Positions 27,372 to 35,438 of a DNA stretch of 64,000 nt are shown here, in pieces. A program made the position numbers and the translations under genes. Location: NCBI RefSeq assembly GCF_029892045.1, contig NZ_CP120367.1, positions 682,001-746,000 on the forward strand, in the 5' to 3' direction. The notes beneath the pieces were generated by a model that saw nothing but the letters and a program-made list of their open reading frames with translations, was not told the origin of the DNA and did no database searches. The number at the start of each line of letters is the position of its first letter. Within the stretch, counting starts at the first letter, position 1. Source of the stretch: Sinorhizobium numidicum. GTDB taxonomy: Bacteria; Pseudomonadota; Alphaproteobacteria; Rhizobiales; Rhizobiaceae.

Positions 27372-27464
27372 AAGCGCTCTCGATGTCTTCGCGAAATCCT
27401 CCCCGATGTAGAGCAGCCGGCATCCATGCTCCTTCGCCACTTGATAGGCGAAGCGGTCACCCAC
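27372..27464 (-). pseudogene. C-terminal fragment of a VapC-like PIN-domain toxin
   Basis: The reverse frame from 27464 reads GDRFAYQVAKEHGCRLLYIG then EDFAKT, the characteristic last strand-helix of type II VapC toxins (D/C-FAYA-AK-x-LLY-G-DF--TD). The rest of the PIN domain and its acidic catalytic residues (except this D) are missing, and no antitoxin gene is adjacent. It abuts the SDR pseudogene, so the two form a patch of gene debris. Confidence 0.5.
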
Positions 27465-27517
27465 TCAGCAGGCTCTCCTCAGCTTCAGACCATTCTCTGG
27501 TTCGGGTTACTGCCCTA

Positions 27518-28993
27518 TCAAGCCGCGCCCCTTTCCGGCGTGTGCGGATCGAGAATCATCGGCCAGATGTCGCGCCGCGCCCGCCGATAGGGCGTTTTTG
27601 CCGGATCGTTCGGGTAGGGCGTTCCAGCCGAGCAATAGAGGACTTTCGAGGCGATCTTCGAGAACGAAGCGTAGAAATGGTTCGTCGATTTGACCACGAG
27701 GATCTTCTTCGATTGCGGATCGATGCCCATTACCGAGAACAGGCTCGGGTCGAAGCTCTGCGCGCGCGTGGAATTCAAAATGATGTCGATGCCGCGATAT
27801 TGAATATGCGCTGCGTCGCCGAAAGGCGCGAAGCTCTCTCCGAACCGCATTTCGGCATTCCGCACCAGGCGCATGACTTTTACCTTGCCGTCGATCGGAT
27901 TGCCGGTGCCGGGCGCGGACTTCGCGCCGAAGCGCAACGGTATCTCGGCGCCTTGGCCGGCCGCCATGCAGATCTGCACCGCCATCGGATCCCAGATGGT
28001 GCCGATCGCCGCATCGGTGACGCCGTTGGCGAGCAACTCTTCGAGGACGACCGTCGCGTCGCCGGCCGTGCCGCCGCCCGGATTGTCCCACATGTCGGCG
28101 ATCACCACCGGACCGGCGGTTGTGGCGATCGCCTCGGCGACGGCCTGGCGCTCGTCGATCTCCGGCATGCGGAATGTGCCGCGCTTGGCAAAAAGTTCGA
28201 GCCCGAGTTCGCGGGCCAGAGCCTGGCCCTTTTCCGGATTGCCGTCGGTCACCGCAATCATCTTCGTACCCATTTCCGGAACGTCGCCGGCCATGAAGCC
28301 ATGCACGACGGAAAGCGACAGAACGTCGGCATTATCCTTCTCGATCCTTATGAGTTTGTCGACGAAGCTGCGCATTGGCTCGCGCGAGGTCGGGAACACG
28401 TCGATCATCCGGCAATCGAAAACCGACATTACCGGTTTGATGCGGCCTTCGAGCGTGTCGATCGCAATGCGCCACAGATCCTCGGCGCGGTCGACGAAAT
28501 CGGTATGCGGAAATTCCTTGAAGAAGACGAAGAAATCGGCGGCCGCGACCCGCTTCTGAGTGAGATGGCTGTGCGGGTCGAGTTCGGCGCAGACGAGCAC
28601 GTCCGGACCGACGATGGCACGAACGCGCGTCAGGAGGTCGCCTTCCGTGTCCTCGTAGCCGTCGGCGACCATCGCTCCATGCAGGCCGAGAATGACGGCA
28701 TCGACAGGAAGGGCCGCATGCAACTGATCTATGATCTCGTCGCGCAGCGTTTCATAGGTCTCGCGATTGACAAGGCCGGCCGGGTCCGCCCAGGCAGCCG
28801 TTCCCTCGATCAACTGCCAGCCCTTCTCTGCGGCGACTCGTCGGCCGACGGTGATCGGCGCTGTGCAGAGCGTAGGGGTCTCCGGGTGTTTGCCGGCTGG
28901 CGCGTAGAGCGAGGCTTCGAAAGCGCGTTTGTCGATGCAGATGGGCGAGAAGGTGTTTGTTTCGGTCGCCAGGGCCGCCGTGAAGATACGCAA
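27518..28993 (-). CDS. M81 family metallopeptidase (MlrC-like), first copy
   Basis: 491-residue MlrC-like protein. DUF1485/M81 features in order: MRIFTAALATETNTFSPI, the LGLHGAMVADGYEDTEGD zinc-site region, AELDPHSHLTQK (His pair), FKEFPHTDFVDRA, and the C-terminal MlrC domain with DNPGGGTAGDATVVLEELL and LVVKSTNHFYASF. MlrC cleaves the linear tetrapeptide of microcystin in sphingomonads; rhizobial homologues have unknown substrates. A TTG at 28993 behind GAGGAAAAG is taken as start because the family begins there; the frame continues to 29329 over the NTF2-like gene. It is in one leftward operon with that gene. Confidence 0.85.
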   Translation of the reverse strand: MRIFTAALATETNTFSPICIDKRAFEASLYAPAGKHPETPTLCTAPITVGRRVAAEKGWQLIEGTAAWADPAGLVNRETYETLRDEIIDQLHAALPVDAVILGLHGAMVADGYEDTEGDLLTRVRAIVGPDVLVCAELDPHSHLTQKRVAAADFFVFFKEFPHTDFVDRAEDLWRIAIDTLEGRIKPVMSVFDCRMIDVFPTSREPMRSFVDKLIRIEKDNADVLSLSVVHGFMAGDVPEMGTKMIAVTDGNPEKGQALARELGLELFAKRGTFRMPEIDERQAVAEAIATTAGPVVIADMWDNPGGGTAGDATVVLEELLANGVTDAAIGTIWDPMAVQICMAAGQGAEIPLRFGAKSAPGTGNPIDGKVKVMRLVRNAEMRFGESFAPFGDAAHIQYRGIDIILNSTRAQSFDPSLFSVMGIDPQSKKILVVKSTNHFYASFSKIASKVLYCSAGTPYPNDPAKTPYRRARRDIWPMILDPHTPERGAA

Positions 28994-29019
28994 TGCCGTC
29001 GCCTTTTCCTCGCCCCGCT

Positions 29020-29448
29020 CTAGTTGGAACCCATCGGATTGGGCAGGTAGCCTGTGAAGCCGCAAATTTTCCAGCGGTCTTCCTGCCGGCGGCAGTAATA
29101 GACGGTCTGCCACTTCATGACGTCGAAGCCGCCATCGGCTTTCTTCAGGCCGCCGTCGAATTTCTTGCGCGCCAGCGCCTGGTCGCCGTTGATCTCGATG
29201 TCCGCGAGCGTGGTGGTGGCGAAGATGGCCGCGCGCGGGTCCTCGGCAAAGGATTGACCGGCGAAATCCCTCGCCTGGCGCAGCCATTCGTCGCGGTAAG
29301 CTGTAAGCGACGGAAAGGCGAGGCGCCATTTATCCGGATTCGTTTCCCGCCTTCCATCGATGCCGATGAAGCCATCCTCCACGAAATCCTCGGCGACCAT
29401 GGGCCAGTCGGCAGCGAGGAAAGCATCGATGTCCCTTGGCACCAGCAT
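29020..29448 (-). CDS. NTF2-like (SnoaL-fold) small protein
   Basis: 142-residue protein with NTF2-like character: an N-terminal helix LVPRDIDAFLAADWPMVAED, the strand pair with GFIGIDG, and a C-terminal beta sheet ending RWKICGFTGYLP. No catalytic residues can be assigned. The frame stays open upstream to about 29560 without an ATG; ATG 29448 or GTG 29442 (GGGAG 6 bases before it) are the candidate starts. It is the first gene of the leftward operon with the M81 gene, 26 bases apart. Small NTF2-fold enzymes often isomerise, dehydrate or hydrolyse; the role here is unknown. Confidence 0.7.
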   Translation of the reverse strand: MLVPRDIDAFLAADWPMVAEDFVEDGFIGIDGRRETNPDKWRLAFPSLTAYRDEWLRQARDFAGQSFAEDPRAAIFATTTLADIEINGDQALARKKFDGGLKKADGGFDVMKWQTVYYCRRQEDRWKICGFTGYLPNPMGSN

Positions 29449-29525
29449 CTCCCAGATCGAACGTCGCGCGGTATCGAAGTGGGGAATGGGTTCTGGAAGG
29501 GATCCCGCATTGTTTCGCCCTAGAT

Positions 29526-29539
29526 TGAAATTCTTTTCA
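29526..29539. promoter_or_regulatory. TGAAA-N4-TTTCA dyad, candidate RpiR operator
   Basis: TGAAA (29526-29530), TTCT, TTTCA (29535-29539) sits in the shared control region between the leftward NTF2/M81 genes and the rightward RidA/RpiR/SDR/GH20/M81 genes. It matches the dyad at 20581-20595 in front of the sugar importer. A looser copy (TGAAGAAAATAATTTGCA, about 29594-29611) lies nearer the RidA start. Confidence 0.42.
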
Positions 29540-29623
29540 TAAATGACGTTTTTCTCTGGTCAAATTCGGCTTTCTATGGTCACTTGTCAACGGTTGAAGA
29601 AAATAATTTGCACAAGGTCTCTG

Positions 29624-30058
29624 ATGCCCATCAAACGTTACGATGCCGAGCAGGTCGAGGCAGGCGGCGAGTCATTGCCTTTCGCGCGTGCTGTCGAGGC
29701 GGACGGATGGCTGCACGTGTCCGGTCAAGTGGCCATGGAAGACGGCGAGGTCGTCAGCGGCAATATCGTGGCGCAGACGCACAAGGCGATCGGCAATCTT
29801 CTGACCATTTTGAAAGAGGCCGGTTACAGTGTCGAGCACGTCGTAAGGGACGGTGTCTGGCTAGACGACGCGCGCGATTTCTGGAGTTTCAACAAGATCT
29901 ATCAGGAATATTTCGGGGTTCATCCGCCGGCGCGCGCCTGCGTTCAGTCTTCGATGATGGTCGACTGCAAGGTGGAGATCGACTGCGTCGCGTATAGCAG
30001 AAGGACGCCTGATATAATGCGAGATGAGAAGTGCGTGCGGTTTTCCGCCCGCATCTAA
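29624..30058 (+). CDS. RidA family (enamine/imine deaminase) protein with a RIME-encoded tail
   Basis: 144-residue RidA/YjgF-type protein: LPFARAVEADGWLHVSGQVAM, then IVAQTHKAIGNLLTILKEAGYSVEHVV and the ending R-A-C-V-Q-S near residue 107 with VDCKVEIDCVAYS, where family members normally stop at about 125 residues. The conserved Arg of ARACVQ is present. RidA proteins hydrolyse reactive enamines/imines released by PLP- or flavin-dependent amine chemistry. The last about 20 residues (SRRTPDIMRDEKCVRFSARI) are read from the RIME1-like element at 30013, so the stop was displaced. Start ATG 29624 with AAGG upstream. Confidence 0.85.
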   Translation: MPIKRYDAEQVEAGGESLPFARAVEADGWLHVSGQVAMEDGEVVSGNIVAQTHKAIGNLLTILKEAGYSVEHVVRDGVWLDDARDFWSFNKIYQEYFGVHPPARACVQSSMMVDCKVEIDCVAYSRRTPDIMRDEKCVRFSARI

Positions 30059-30117
30059 GTAGAGTCGATCACGTGGGTGATTTTCGGTCCATTCAACCCA
30101 AATCACACACGTGATCT
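30013..30117. repeat. RIME1-like mosaic element, copy 1
   Basis: First arm region GATGAGAAGTGCGTGCGG..TTTTCCGCCCGCATC (30023-30055), then GTCGATCACG..GATTTTCGG and CCAAATCACACACGTGATC (30064-30117): two imperfect palindromes in the same order as at 37145 and 50463. This copy is the most diverged in its left arm. It overlaps the 3' end of the RidA gene and ends just before the RpiR gene. Naming as RIME1 is from memory of Rhizobium intergenic mosaic elements. Confidence 0.7.
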
Positions 30118-30134
30118 GAAGGGATGGCCGTTCG

Positions 30135-30998
30135 ATGGATATTTTCGCGACACTGCAGGAGGAAAAGGGGCGGCTTTCCCAGTCGGAGAGTCGCATTGCC
30201 GATATCCTGCTCAATGACTTCGAGTTTGCGGTGAACGCCTCGATCATCGAGCTTGCGGGGAAGGCGGACGTGTCGCCGCCGACGGTTACGCGCTTCTGCC
30301 GGCGTCTCGGTTGCGAGAGCTTCTCCGATTTCAAGGTCCAGTTGGCGCGCACTGCCTACATAGGCATGAGGTATCTCAAGCCCGAGCCGAAGAGCCGGGA
30401 GCCGGCTGATGTCGCGCAGGACATCATCACCAAGGCGCAGAACGCGCTGTTTCTGCTGCACCGTTCCCTCGACCTGGTGGCGATCGAGCGGGCGACCGAC
30501 CGACTGGCCAGTGCGGAAATGATTTACGCTTTCGGTTCCGGCGGCAATTCGTCGATGATTGCAAGCGAATTGCAAAATCGCCTGTTTCGTCTCGGCTTGC
30601 GCATAACGTCGAGCTCCGACCACAGCATGCAATTGATGATGGCGGCGGCGGCCAAGCCCACCGATGTGCTCATCGGCTCGTCCTTTTCGGGTCGCAATGC
30701 CGAGCTGGTGCGCGCTTTTACGCTCGCCCGCGAAGCCAAGGTGGCAACGATTGCGCTCACCCAAGGCGGCAGCCCGGTGGCACAAGCGGCCGATATCACC
30801 GTGCCGGTCGACCTGCCGGAGGGCAACAACATCTATCGTCCAACATCCACGCGCATCGCCTATCTGGCGCTGCTTGATATCGTTGCCAGCCTCGTCGCCT
30901 ACCGCATCCAGCCGCAGGCGACGACGACACTGAGGCGGATCAAGCAGCAACTGGTCGTGCACAGGGATGGCGACGATCGCCAGCTTCTCGGAGACTGA
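30135..30998 (+). CDS. RpiR/MurR family transcriptional regulator
   Basis: 287 residues. N-terminal RpiR helix-turn-helix: LSQSESRIADILLNDFEFAV, then IIELAGKADVSPPTVTRFCR (about residues 36-57). C-terminal SIS sugar-phosphate-binding domain: MIYAFGSGGNSSMIASELQNRLFRLG and DVLIGSSFSGRN (about 125-180). RpiR proteins respond to phosphorylated or amino sugars. It lies within the rightward operon between the RidA and SDR genes, so it is probably autoregulated and controls the adjoining uptake and hydrolysis genes through the TGAAA/TTTCA dyads. Confidence 0.9.
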   Translation: MDIFATLQEEKGRLSQSESRIADILLNDFEFAVNASIIELAGKADVSPPTVTRFCRRLGCESFSDFKVQLARTAYIGMRYLKPEPKSREPADVAQDIITKAQNALFLLHRSLDLVAIERATDRLASAEMIYAFGSGGNSSMIASELQNRLFRLGLRITSSSDHSMQLMMAAAAKPTDVLIGSSFSGRNAELVRAFTLAREAKVATIALTQGGSPVAQAADITVPVDLPEGNNIYRPTSTRIAYLALLDIVASLVAYRIQPQATTTLRRIKQQLVVHRDGDDRQLLGD

Positions 30999-31017
30999 CG
31001 TGCCACAGGAAGCCCGC

Positions 31018-31794
31018 ATGACAAAATCCGTAGCGATCGTGACCGGGGCGGCGGGTGATATCGGCCGCGCGATCGCCCGACGCCTTGCCGACGATCACGA
31101 CGTGATCCTGCTCGCCGACATCGACCGCGATGCTGCGGAGAAAGTCGCGCGCGATCTGGGCGAAGCGGGGCGGTTCGCAGCGTTTTCGTGTGACGTCACC
31201 GACGCTGCGAGCGTAGCCTCTATGGCTGCAGCCGCAGGCGCGATCGGAGCAGTTCGCACGCTCGTCAACAATGCGGGGGCGGCGCGCGCGGTTAGCCTGC
31301 ACGATACGACGCAGGATATCTGGCGGATGGATAATGCACTCAACTTGGAGGCCGCCTTCCTTTGCTTCCGGGCAGTCGAGAATATGTTGAAGGAGACGAG
31401 GGGTTCGGTCGTCAACATCGCCTCCGTTAACGGCATGAGCGTCTTTGGCCATCCGGCCTATAGCGCCGCCAAGGCGGGTCTCCTCCATTTGACCCGGTTG
31501 ATTGCCGTCGAATATGGCAAGTTCGGCATCCGCTCGAATGCCGTGGCGCCGGGCACCGTCCGCACCCAGGCCTGGGAAGCACGCGCCGCGGCGAACCCTC
31601 AGGTCTTCGAAGAGGCAAAGCGCTGGTATCCGCTTCAGTGCATCGTCAATCCGGAAGACGTCGCCAATGCCGTCCATTTCCTGGCGGGCCCGCAGGCAAG
31701 CGCCATTTCCGGCGTCTGCCTGCCGGTCGATTGCGGGCTCACCGCAGGCCAAGCCGAACTCGCCCGCACCTTTTCGCAGTCCAGCCACTACTGA
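31018..31794 (+). CDS. Short-chain dehydrogenase/reductase
   Basis: 258-residue classical SDR: cofactor loop TGAAGDIG (residues 8-15), NNAGAA, catalytic Ser in NIASVNGMS, Tyr-x3-Lys in PAYSAAKAGLLHLTR, and the C-terminal CLPVDCGLTAG. Start ATG 31018 follows CAGGAA. Located between the RpiR and GH20 genes with short gaps, it probably reduces or oxidises a product of the imported glycoside; the specific reaction is unknown. Confidence 0.87.
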   Translation: MTKSVAIVTGAAGDIGRAIARRLADDHDVILLADIDRDAAEKVARDLGEAGRFAAFSCDVTDAASVASMAAAAGAIGAVRTLVNNAGAARAVSLHDTTQDIWRMDNALNLEAAFLCFRAVENMLKETRGSVVNIASVNGMSVFGHPAYSAAKAGLLHLTRLIAVEYGKFGIRSNAVAPGTVRTQAWEARAAANPQVFEEAKRWYPLQCIVNPEDVANAVHFLAGPQASAISGVCLPVDCGLTAGQAELARTFSQSSHY

Positions 31795-31817
31795 CGTTTC
31801 CTATTTGGAGGATGCCA

Positions 31818-33743
31818 ATGCTGCCGGTCTCTTATCGCCTCGAATCTGTCTGGGAACCGGACGGCGGGCCATGCGGACGCTTCACCTTCACACTCTTCAA
31901 CCTGTCGGATCGGCCGCTCAGCGGCTTCCGTCTCGCCTATACTTCGCTGACCCGCATTGTTGACCCGTCGGCTTGCGACAATGCCACCTTCCTGCGCCGC
32001 AACGCCAATTTCCATGAATTCGCGCCGCTCGCGGGCACGACGCTCCGGCCTGGAGAAGGCTGGACCTTTACCGTCAGTGGCCTTCATCGGCCGGCAAAAC
32101 ATTGCACGGACGGGGCAAAGTCGGCCTACCTGACGCTTTCGAATGGCCGGCATGTACCTGTGGCTGTTTCCGATCTTCTCCTCGAAGGGGCAATGAGTGA
32201 GCCGCCTCCGGTACGCTTGCCAGAGGGCAGGCTCGATCTACCTTTTGCGCTGCAACCCTGGCCGGCGGAGATCGACGCCGTGCCGGGCGATGGTTTTCCG
32301 GTGGTTCTCTACCCGGCAACCGGCAGCAGTGCAGACGAGATCAACGCGATCTCGAATGTTCTGGCGCTTTTCCATCGACTCTTTCCGGCGGGACATGCTC
32401 CTTTCAGTCTTGCTGCATCAAAGCAGGGGCGCGGGATCGTCTTCACGAGGAAAACGCATCTCGCACCGGAGGTTTACGCGCTTCACTTCACCAATGAAGA
32501 AGTTCGCCTGGACTACGGCGCATCCGCCGGCCGACAATACGCTCTGACGACGCTTGCGCAGCTTCTCAACGGCGCCCGCCATGAGCCGAGTAAATTCCGC
32601 TTCCCGGTACAGGGGAGTATTTCCGATGCGCCTCGCTACGGTTGGCGCGGTTGCCATCTCGATGTCTCGCGGCAATTCTATCCGACTGCCGATGTCGCTC
32701 GCCTCATCGATATTCTTGCTTGGTTCAAGCTCAATGTCTTCCACTGGCATCTGACTGACGACGAGGCTTGGCGGCTGGAGATCAGGGCCTATCCGACCCT
32801 GACGACGCTCGGTGTCTTGCGCGGCCCCGACGAGCCGATGCTGCCGCAGCTCGGCAACGGCGCCGACCCAGTCGGCGGCTTCTATAGCCAGGAGGACGTG
32901 AAGGCCATCGTGGCGCACGCCGCTGCGCTCAATGTCGAGGTCGTTCCGGAGATCGACATTCCCGGCCACAGCACCGCCGCGCTCATCGCGCTCCCGGAGC
33001 TTGCCGATGGGCAGGAGGCGCCCGAGAGCTATCATTCGGTCCAGGGTTATCCCAACAACGCGCTTAACCCCGCTATCCCGCTGACCTATGAATTCCTCGA
33101 AAAGGTGTTCGATGAAATGGTCGGACTCTTTCCGAGCCAATATATTCATGTCGGCGGGGATGAGGTGGCGGATGGATCCTGGCTGGCGTCGCCCTTAGCG
33201 CGCAGGCTGATGGAAGAGGAGGGCATCTCCGGCACCTTCGCTCTGCAATCCTACTTCCTCAAAAAGGTGAAGCAGATGCTGACGGCGCGCGGCCGAAAGC
33301 TCGTCGGCTGGAACGAGGTCGCCCATGGTGGTGGCGTCGGAACCGAGGGCACGCTGCTGATGGCCTGGGAGAACCCGAAGGTCGGAATTGAACTGGCGCG
33401 CGAGGGCTACGACGTCGTCATGACGCCGGGGCAGGCCTATTACCTCGACATGGCACAGGCGGAAGCCTGGCAGGAGCCAGGCGCGAGCTGGGCCGGCACG
33501 GCAACACCGGCGCATACTTATGCCTATGAGGCGGAGGGCGAGTTTCCGGAAGACTTGAAGGGCCGCATGAAGGGCGTGCAGGCCTGCATCTGGTCGGAGC
33601 ACTTCCTGTCGCGCGGCTATTTCAATCGCCTCGTCTTTCCGCGCCTGCCCGCCATCGCCGAAGCGGCCTGGACGCCGAGGTCCCAAAAGGACTGGCAGCG
33701 TTTCGCCGCGATCGCACCTCTGACCCCGATTTTGCGAGCGTGA
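31818..33743 (+). CDS. Cytoplasmic GH20 beta-N-acetylhexosaminidase
   Basis: 641 residues without a signal peptide. Domains: an N-terminal beta-sandwich like the bacterial CHB_HEX carbohydrate-binding region (about 1-115), the GH20b domain (about 130-245, ending GRQYALTTLAQLL), then the catalytic barrel (about 255-610) with CHLDVSRQFYP, FHWHLTDDEAWR, EIDIPGHSTAALI and the catalytic pair D448-E449 in HVGGDEV; QACIWSEHF closes the site. GH20 enzymes remove terminal GlcNAc or GalNAc with retention using the substrate acetamido group. ATG 31818 lies 6 bases after GGAGG. It is in the RpiR operon, so it acts on imported material. Confidence 0.92.
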   Translation: MLPVSYRLESVWEPDGGPCGRFTFTLFNLSDRPLSGFRLAYTSLTRIVDPSACDNATFLRRNANFHEFAPLAGTTLRPGEGWTFTVSGLHRPAKHCTDGAKSAYLTLSNGRHVPVAVSDLLLEGAMSEPPPVRLPEGRLDLPFALQPWPAEIDAVPGDGFPVVLYPATGSSADEINAISNVLALFHRLFPAGHAPFSLAASKQGRGIVFTRKTHLAPEVYALHFTNEEVRLDYGASAGRQYALTTLAQLLNGARHEPSKFRFPVQGSISDAPRYGWRGCHLDVSRQFYPTADVARLIDILAWFKLNVFHWHLTDDEAWRLEIRAYPTLTTLGVLRGPDEPMLPQLGNGADPVGGFYSQEDVKAIVAHAAALNVEVVPEIDIPGHSTAALIALPELADGQEAPESYHSVQGYPNNALNPAIPLTYEFLEKVFDEMVGLFPSQYIHVGGDEVADGSWLASPLARRLMEEEGISGTFALQSYFLKKVKQMLTARGRKLVGWNEVAHGGGVGTEGTLLMAWENPKVGIELAREGYDVVMTPGQAYYLDMAQAEAWQEPGASWAGTATPAHTYAYEAEGEFPEDLKGRMKGVQACIWSEHFLSRGYFNRLVFPRLPAIAEAAWTPRSQKDWQRFAAIAPLTPILRA

Positions 33744-33747
33744 CGCC

Positions 33748-35202
33748 ATGCGGATCGCCGTCGGTGGAATCCATACGGAATGCAGCACCTATTCGCCCGT
33801 CCTGACGACGATGGAGGACTTTCGGTTCCTAAGGGGAGAGGACCTTCTGAACGCAAACTATTTCGATTTCCTCGATGCGGCTGGCGTCGAGCATATTCCA
33901 CTTCTTCATGCCCGCGCCGTGCCCGGCGGTCCGCTGTCGCCTCGCGCCTATGACGCGTTCAAGGCGGAGTTTCTCGAGCGGCTCGAGGATGCTCTACCGC
34001 TCGAGGGCCTCTACCTCGCCATGCACGGTGCGATCAAGGTCCAGGGCATGGATGATGCCGAAGGCGATTGGATTTCTGCGGCGCGCGACGTTGTCGGGCA
34101 GGCTTGCCCGATTGCCGTGAGCTACGATCTCCACGGCAATGTCAGCCAGCGGATCATCGACCAGATCGATATCTTCGCCGCCTATCGCACCGCGCCGCAT
34201 ATCGATACCCGCGAGACTATGATCAGAGCCTGGTCGATGCTGGTTGACGCCCTTCGCCATCGCACGCATCCGGGCGTTGCCTGGGCGCCGGTGCCTGTGC
34301 TTTTGCCGGGCGAGTGCACATCGACGGAGGATGAACCGGCAAAGAGCCTCTATCGCCGTCTGTCCGAAGTCGATGGAAGGCCCGGCATTCTCGATGCCAA
34401 TTTGATGGTCGGCTATGTCTGGGCGGACGAACCGCGCGCGACCGCCTGTGCCGTGGTGACGGGACTGGACAAAGAGGCCGCCTCGAAAGCAGCAGAGGAA
34501 ATTGCCGCAAACTACTGGAACAAAAGGAAACGCTTCTCCTTCGGTCCGGTAACTGGTGCACTCGACTCTATGCTCGATATTGCCGAGCAGGCGACGACCA
34601 GGCCCGTCATTCTCGCCGATTCCGGTGACAATCCGACAGGTGGCGGTGTCGGCGACCGTGCCGATGTACTGAGAGCGCTTCTCTCGCGCGGCTGGCGCGA
34701 TGCGCTCATCGCCGGCATTGCCGATCGACCTGCAGTCGAAGCGTGTTTCGCGGCTGGGGAGGGTAGGACACTCCCTTTGCGGATCGGCGGCAGTCTCGAC
34801 CCGTCCAGCGTCGTCGCGGACGTAACAGCCGAGGTGGTGCGCCTCGACAACCCAGGTCCGGCAGCGGAACGCCAGGCGGTGGTGCGCGTCGACGGCATCG
34901 AGGTCGTCCTTTCGGCACGGCGGCGTCCCTACCACAACATCGCGGATTTTCGTCGCCTTGGTCTCGATCCGAAGACCGTGCGCCTGCTCGTCGTCAAGTC
35001 GGGCTATCTTTCGCCGGAACTCGCGCCGATCGCCAATCCCAATCTGATGGCGCTCACCGAGGGCGTCGTCAATCAGGATATCGAAAACCTCGCGAGTGAC
35101 CGTCGGCAGCGCCCGGTTTTTCCCTTCGACCGCGATTTCGATTTCGAGCCCAGGTCGCGACTCTCGGCTCGCTGGTCTAGTCCGGCTTTCAGTAGGTTCT
35201 AA
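33748..35202 (+). CDS. M81 family metallopeptidase (MlrC-like), second copy
   Basis: 484-residue MlrC-like protein starting four bases after the GH20 stop. Order of motifs matches the first copy: MRIAVGGIHTECSTYSPV, YLAMHGAIKVQGMDDAEGD, SYDLHGNVSQR, AAYRTAPHIDTRET, DSGDNPTGGGVGDRADVLRALL and RLLVVKSGYLSPE. The zinc-site His and Asp residues are present. It is clearly divergent from the copy at 27518-28993, so not a recent duplicate. Two M81 enzymes with a GH20 hexosaminidase suggest hydrolysis of amide or peptide-like bonds in the same imported compound, which is inference. Confidence 0.86.
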   Translation: MRIAVGGIHTECSTYSPVLTTMEDFRFLRGEDLLNANYFDFLDAAGVEHIPLLHARAVPGGPLSPRAYDAFKAEFLERLEDALPLEGLYLAMHGAIKVQGMDDAEGDWISAARDVVGQACPIAVSYDLHGNVSQRIIDQIDIFAAYRTAPHIDTRETMIRAWSMLVDALRHRTHPGVAWAPVPVLLPGECTSTEDEPAKSLYRRLSEVDGRPGILDANLMVGYVWADEPRATACAVVTGLDKEAASKAAEEIAANYWNKRKRFSFGPVTGALDSMLDIAEQATTRPVILADSGDNPTGGGVGDRADVLRALLSRGWRDALIAGIADRPAVEACFAAGEGRTLPLRIGGSLDPSSVVADVTAEVVRLDNPGPAAERQAVVRVDGIEVVLSARRRPYHNIADFRRLGLDPKTVRLLVVKSGYLSPELAPIANPNLMALTEGVVNQDIENLASDRRQRPVFPFDRDFDFEPRSRLSARWSSPAFSRF

Positions 35203-35438
35203 CGCATCTCGCTGCCGCCGGGCCACGGGCGGCCTCCCACGACTTCAGTGTTGCACACTTTGTGCTCGGCACACGCATCAGCGGTTATTCCGGAACCGCG
35301 CTTCTCGGTGCGCTCGCAGGGGTGGCAGACTTCGTCCTGCTCCTGCTCCTCGACGGCGATCATGGCCGGCGAGCGCCGGCACCCGAACAGGCCCCTTTCA
35401 GGAGCAGCGGGAGGCCGGCTGCGACCTCCCGTGTTTCC
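35203..35438. other. Intergenic between convergent genes
   Basis: About 235 bases; an open plus-strand frame here is not protein-like. The only structure is the hairpin at 35408-35431 listed separately. Confidence 0.4.
35408..35431 (-). terminator. Hairpin downstream of hutU
   Basis: CGGGAGG (35408-35414) and CCTCCCG (35425-35431) form a 7-bp stem eight bases past the hutU stop on the reverse strand. No T-run follows in that direction (CTGCTCCTG), so it may end or protect the message. Confidence 0.4.

Noticed and set aside
27383..29023. 546-codon plus-strand frame antisense to the M81 gene
   Set aside because: His/Arg/Asp-rich shadow of the M81 codons, with no ribosome site; the M81 frame has clear family motifs.
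29020..29560. Upstream extension of the NTF2-like protein to about 29560
   Set aside because: The frame is open and looks protein-like for about 20 codons but contains no usual start codon, so the gene is kept at 29448.
33994..35226. 410-codon reverse frame opposite the second M81 gene
   Set aside because: Shadow frame without recognisable domains.
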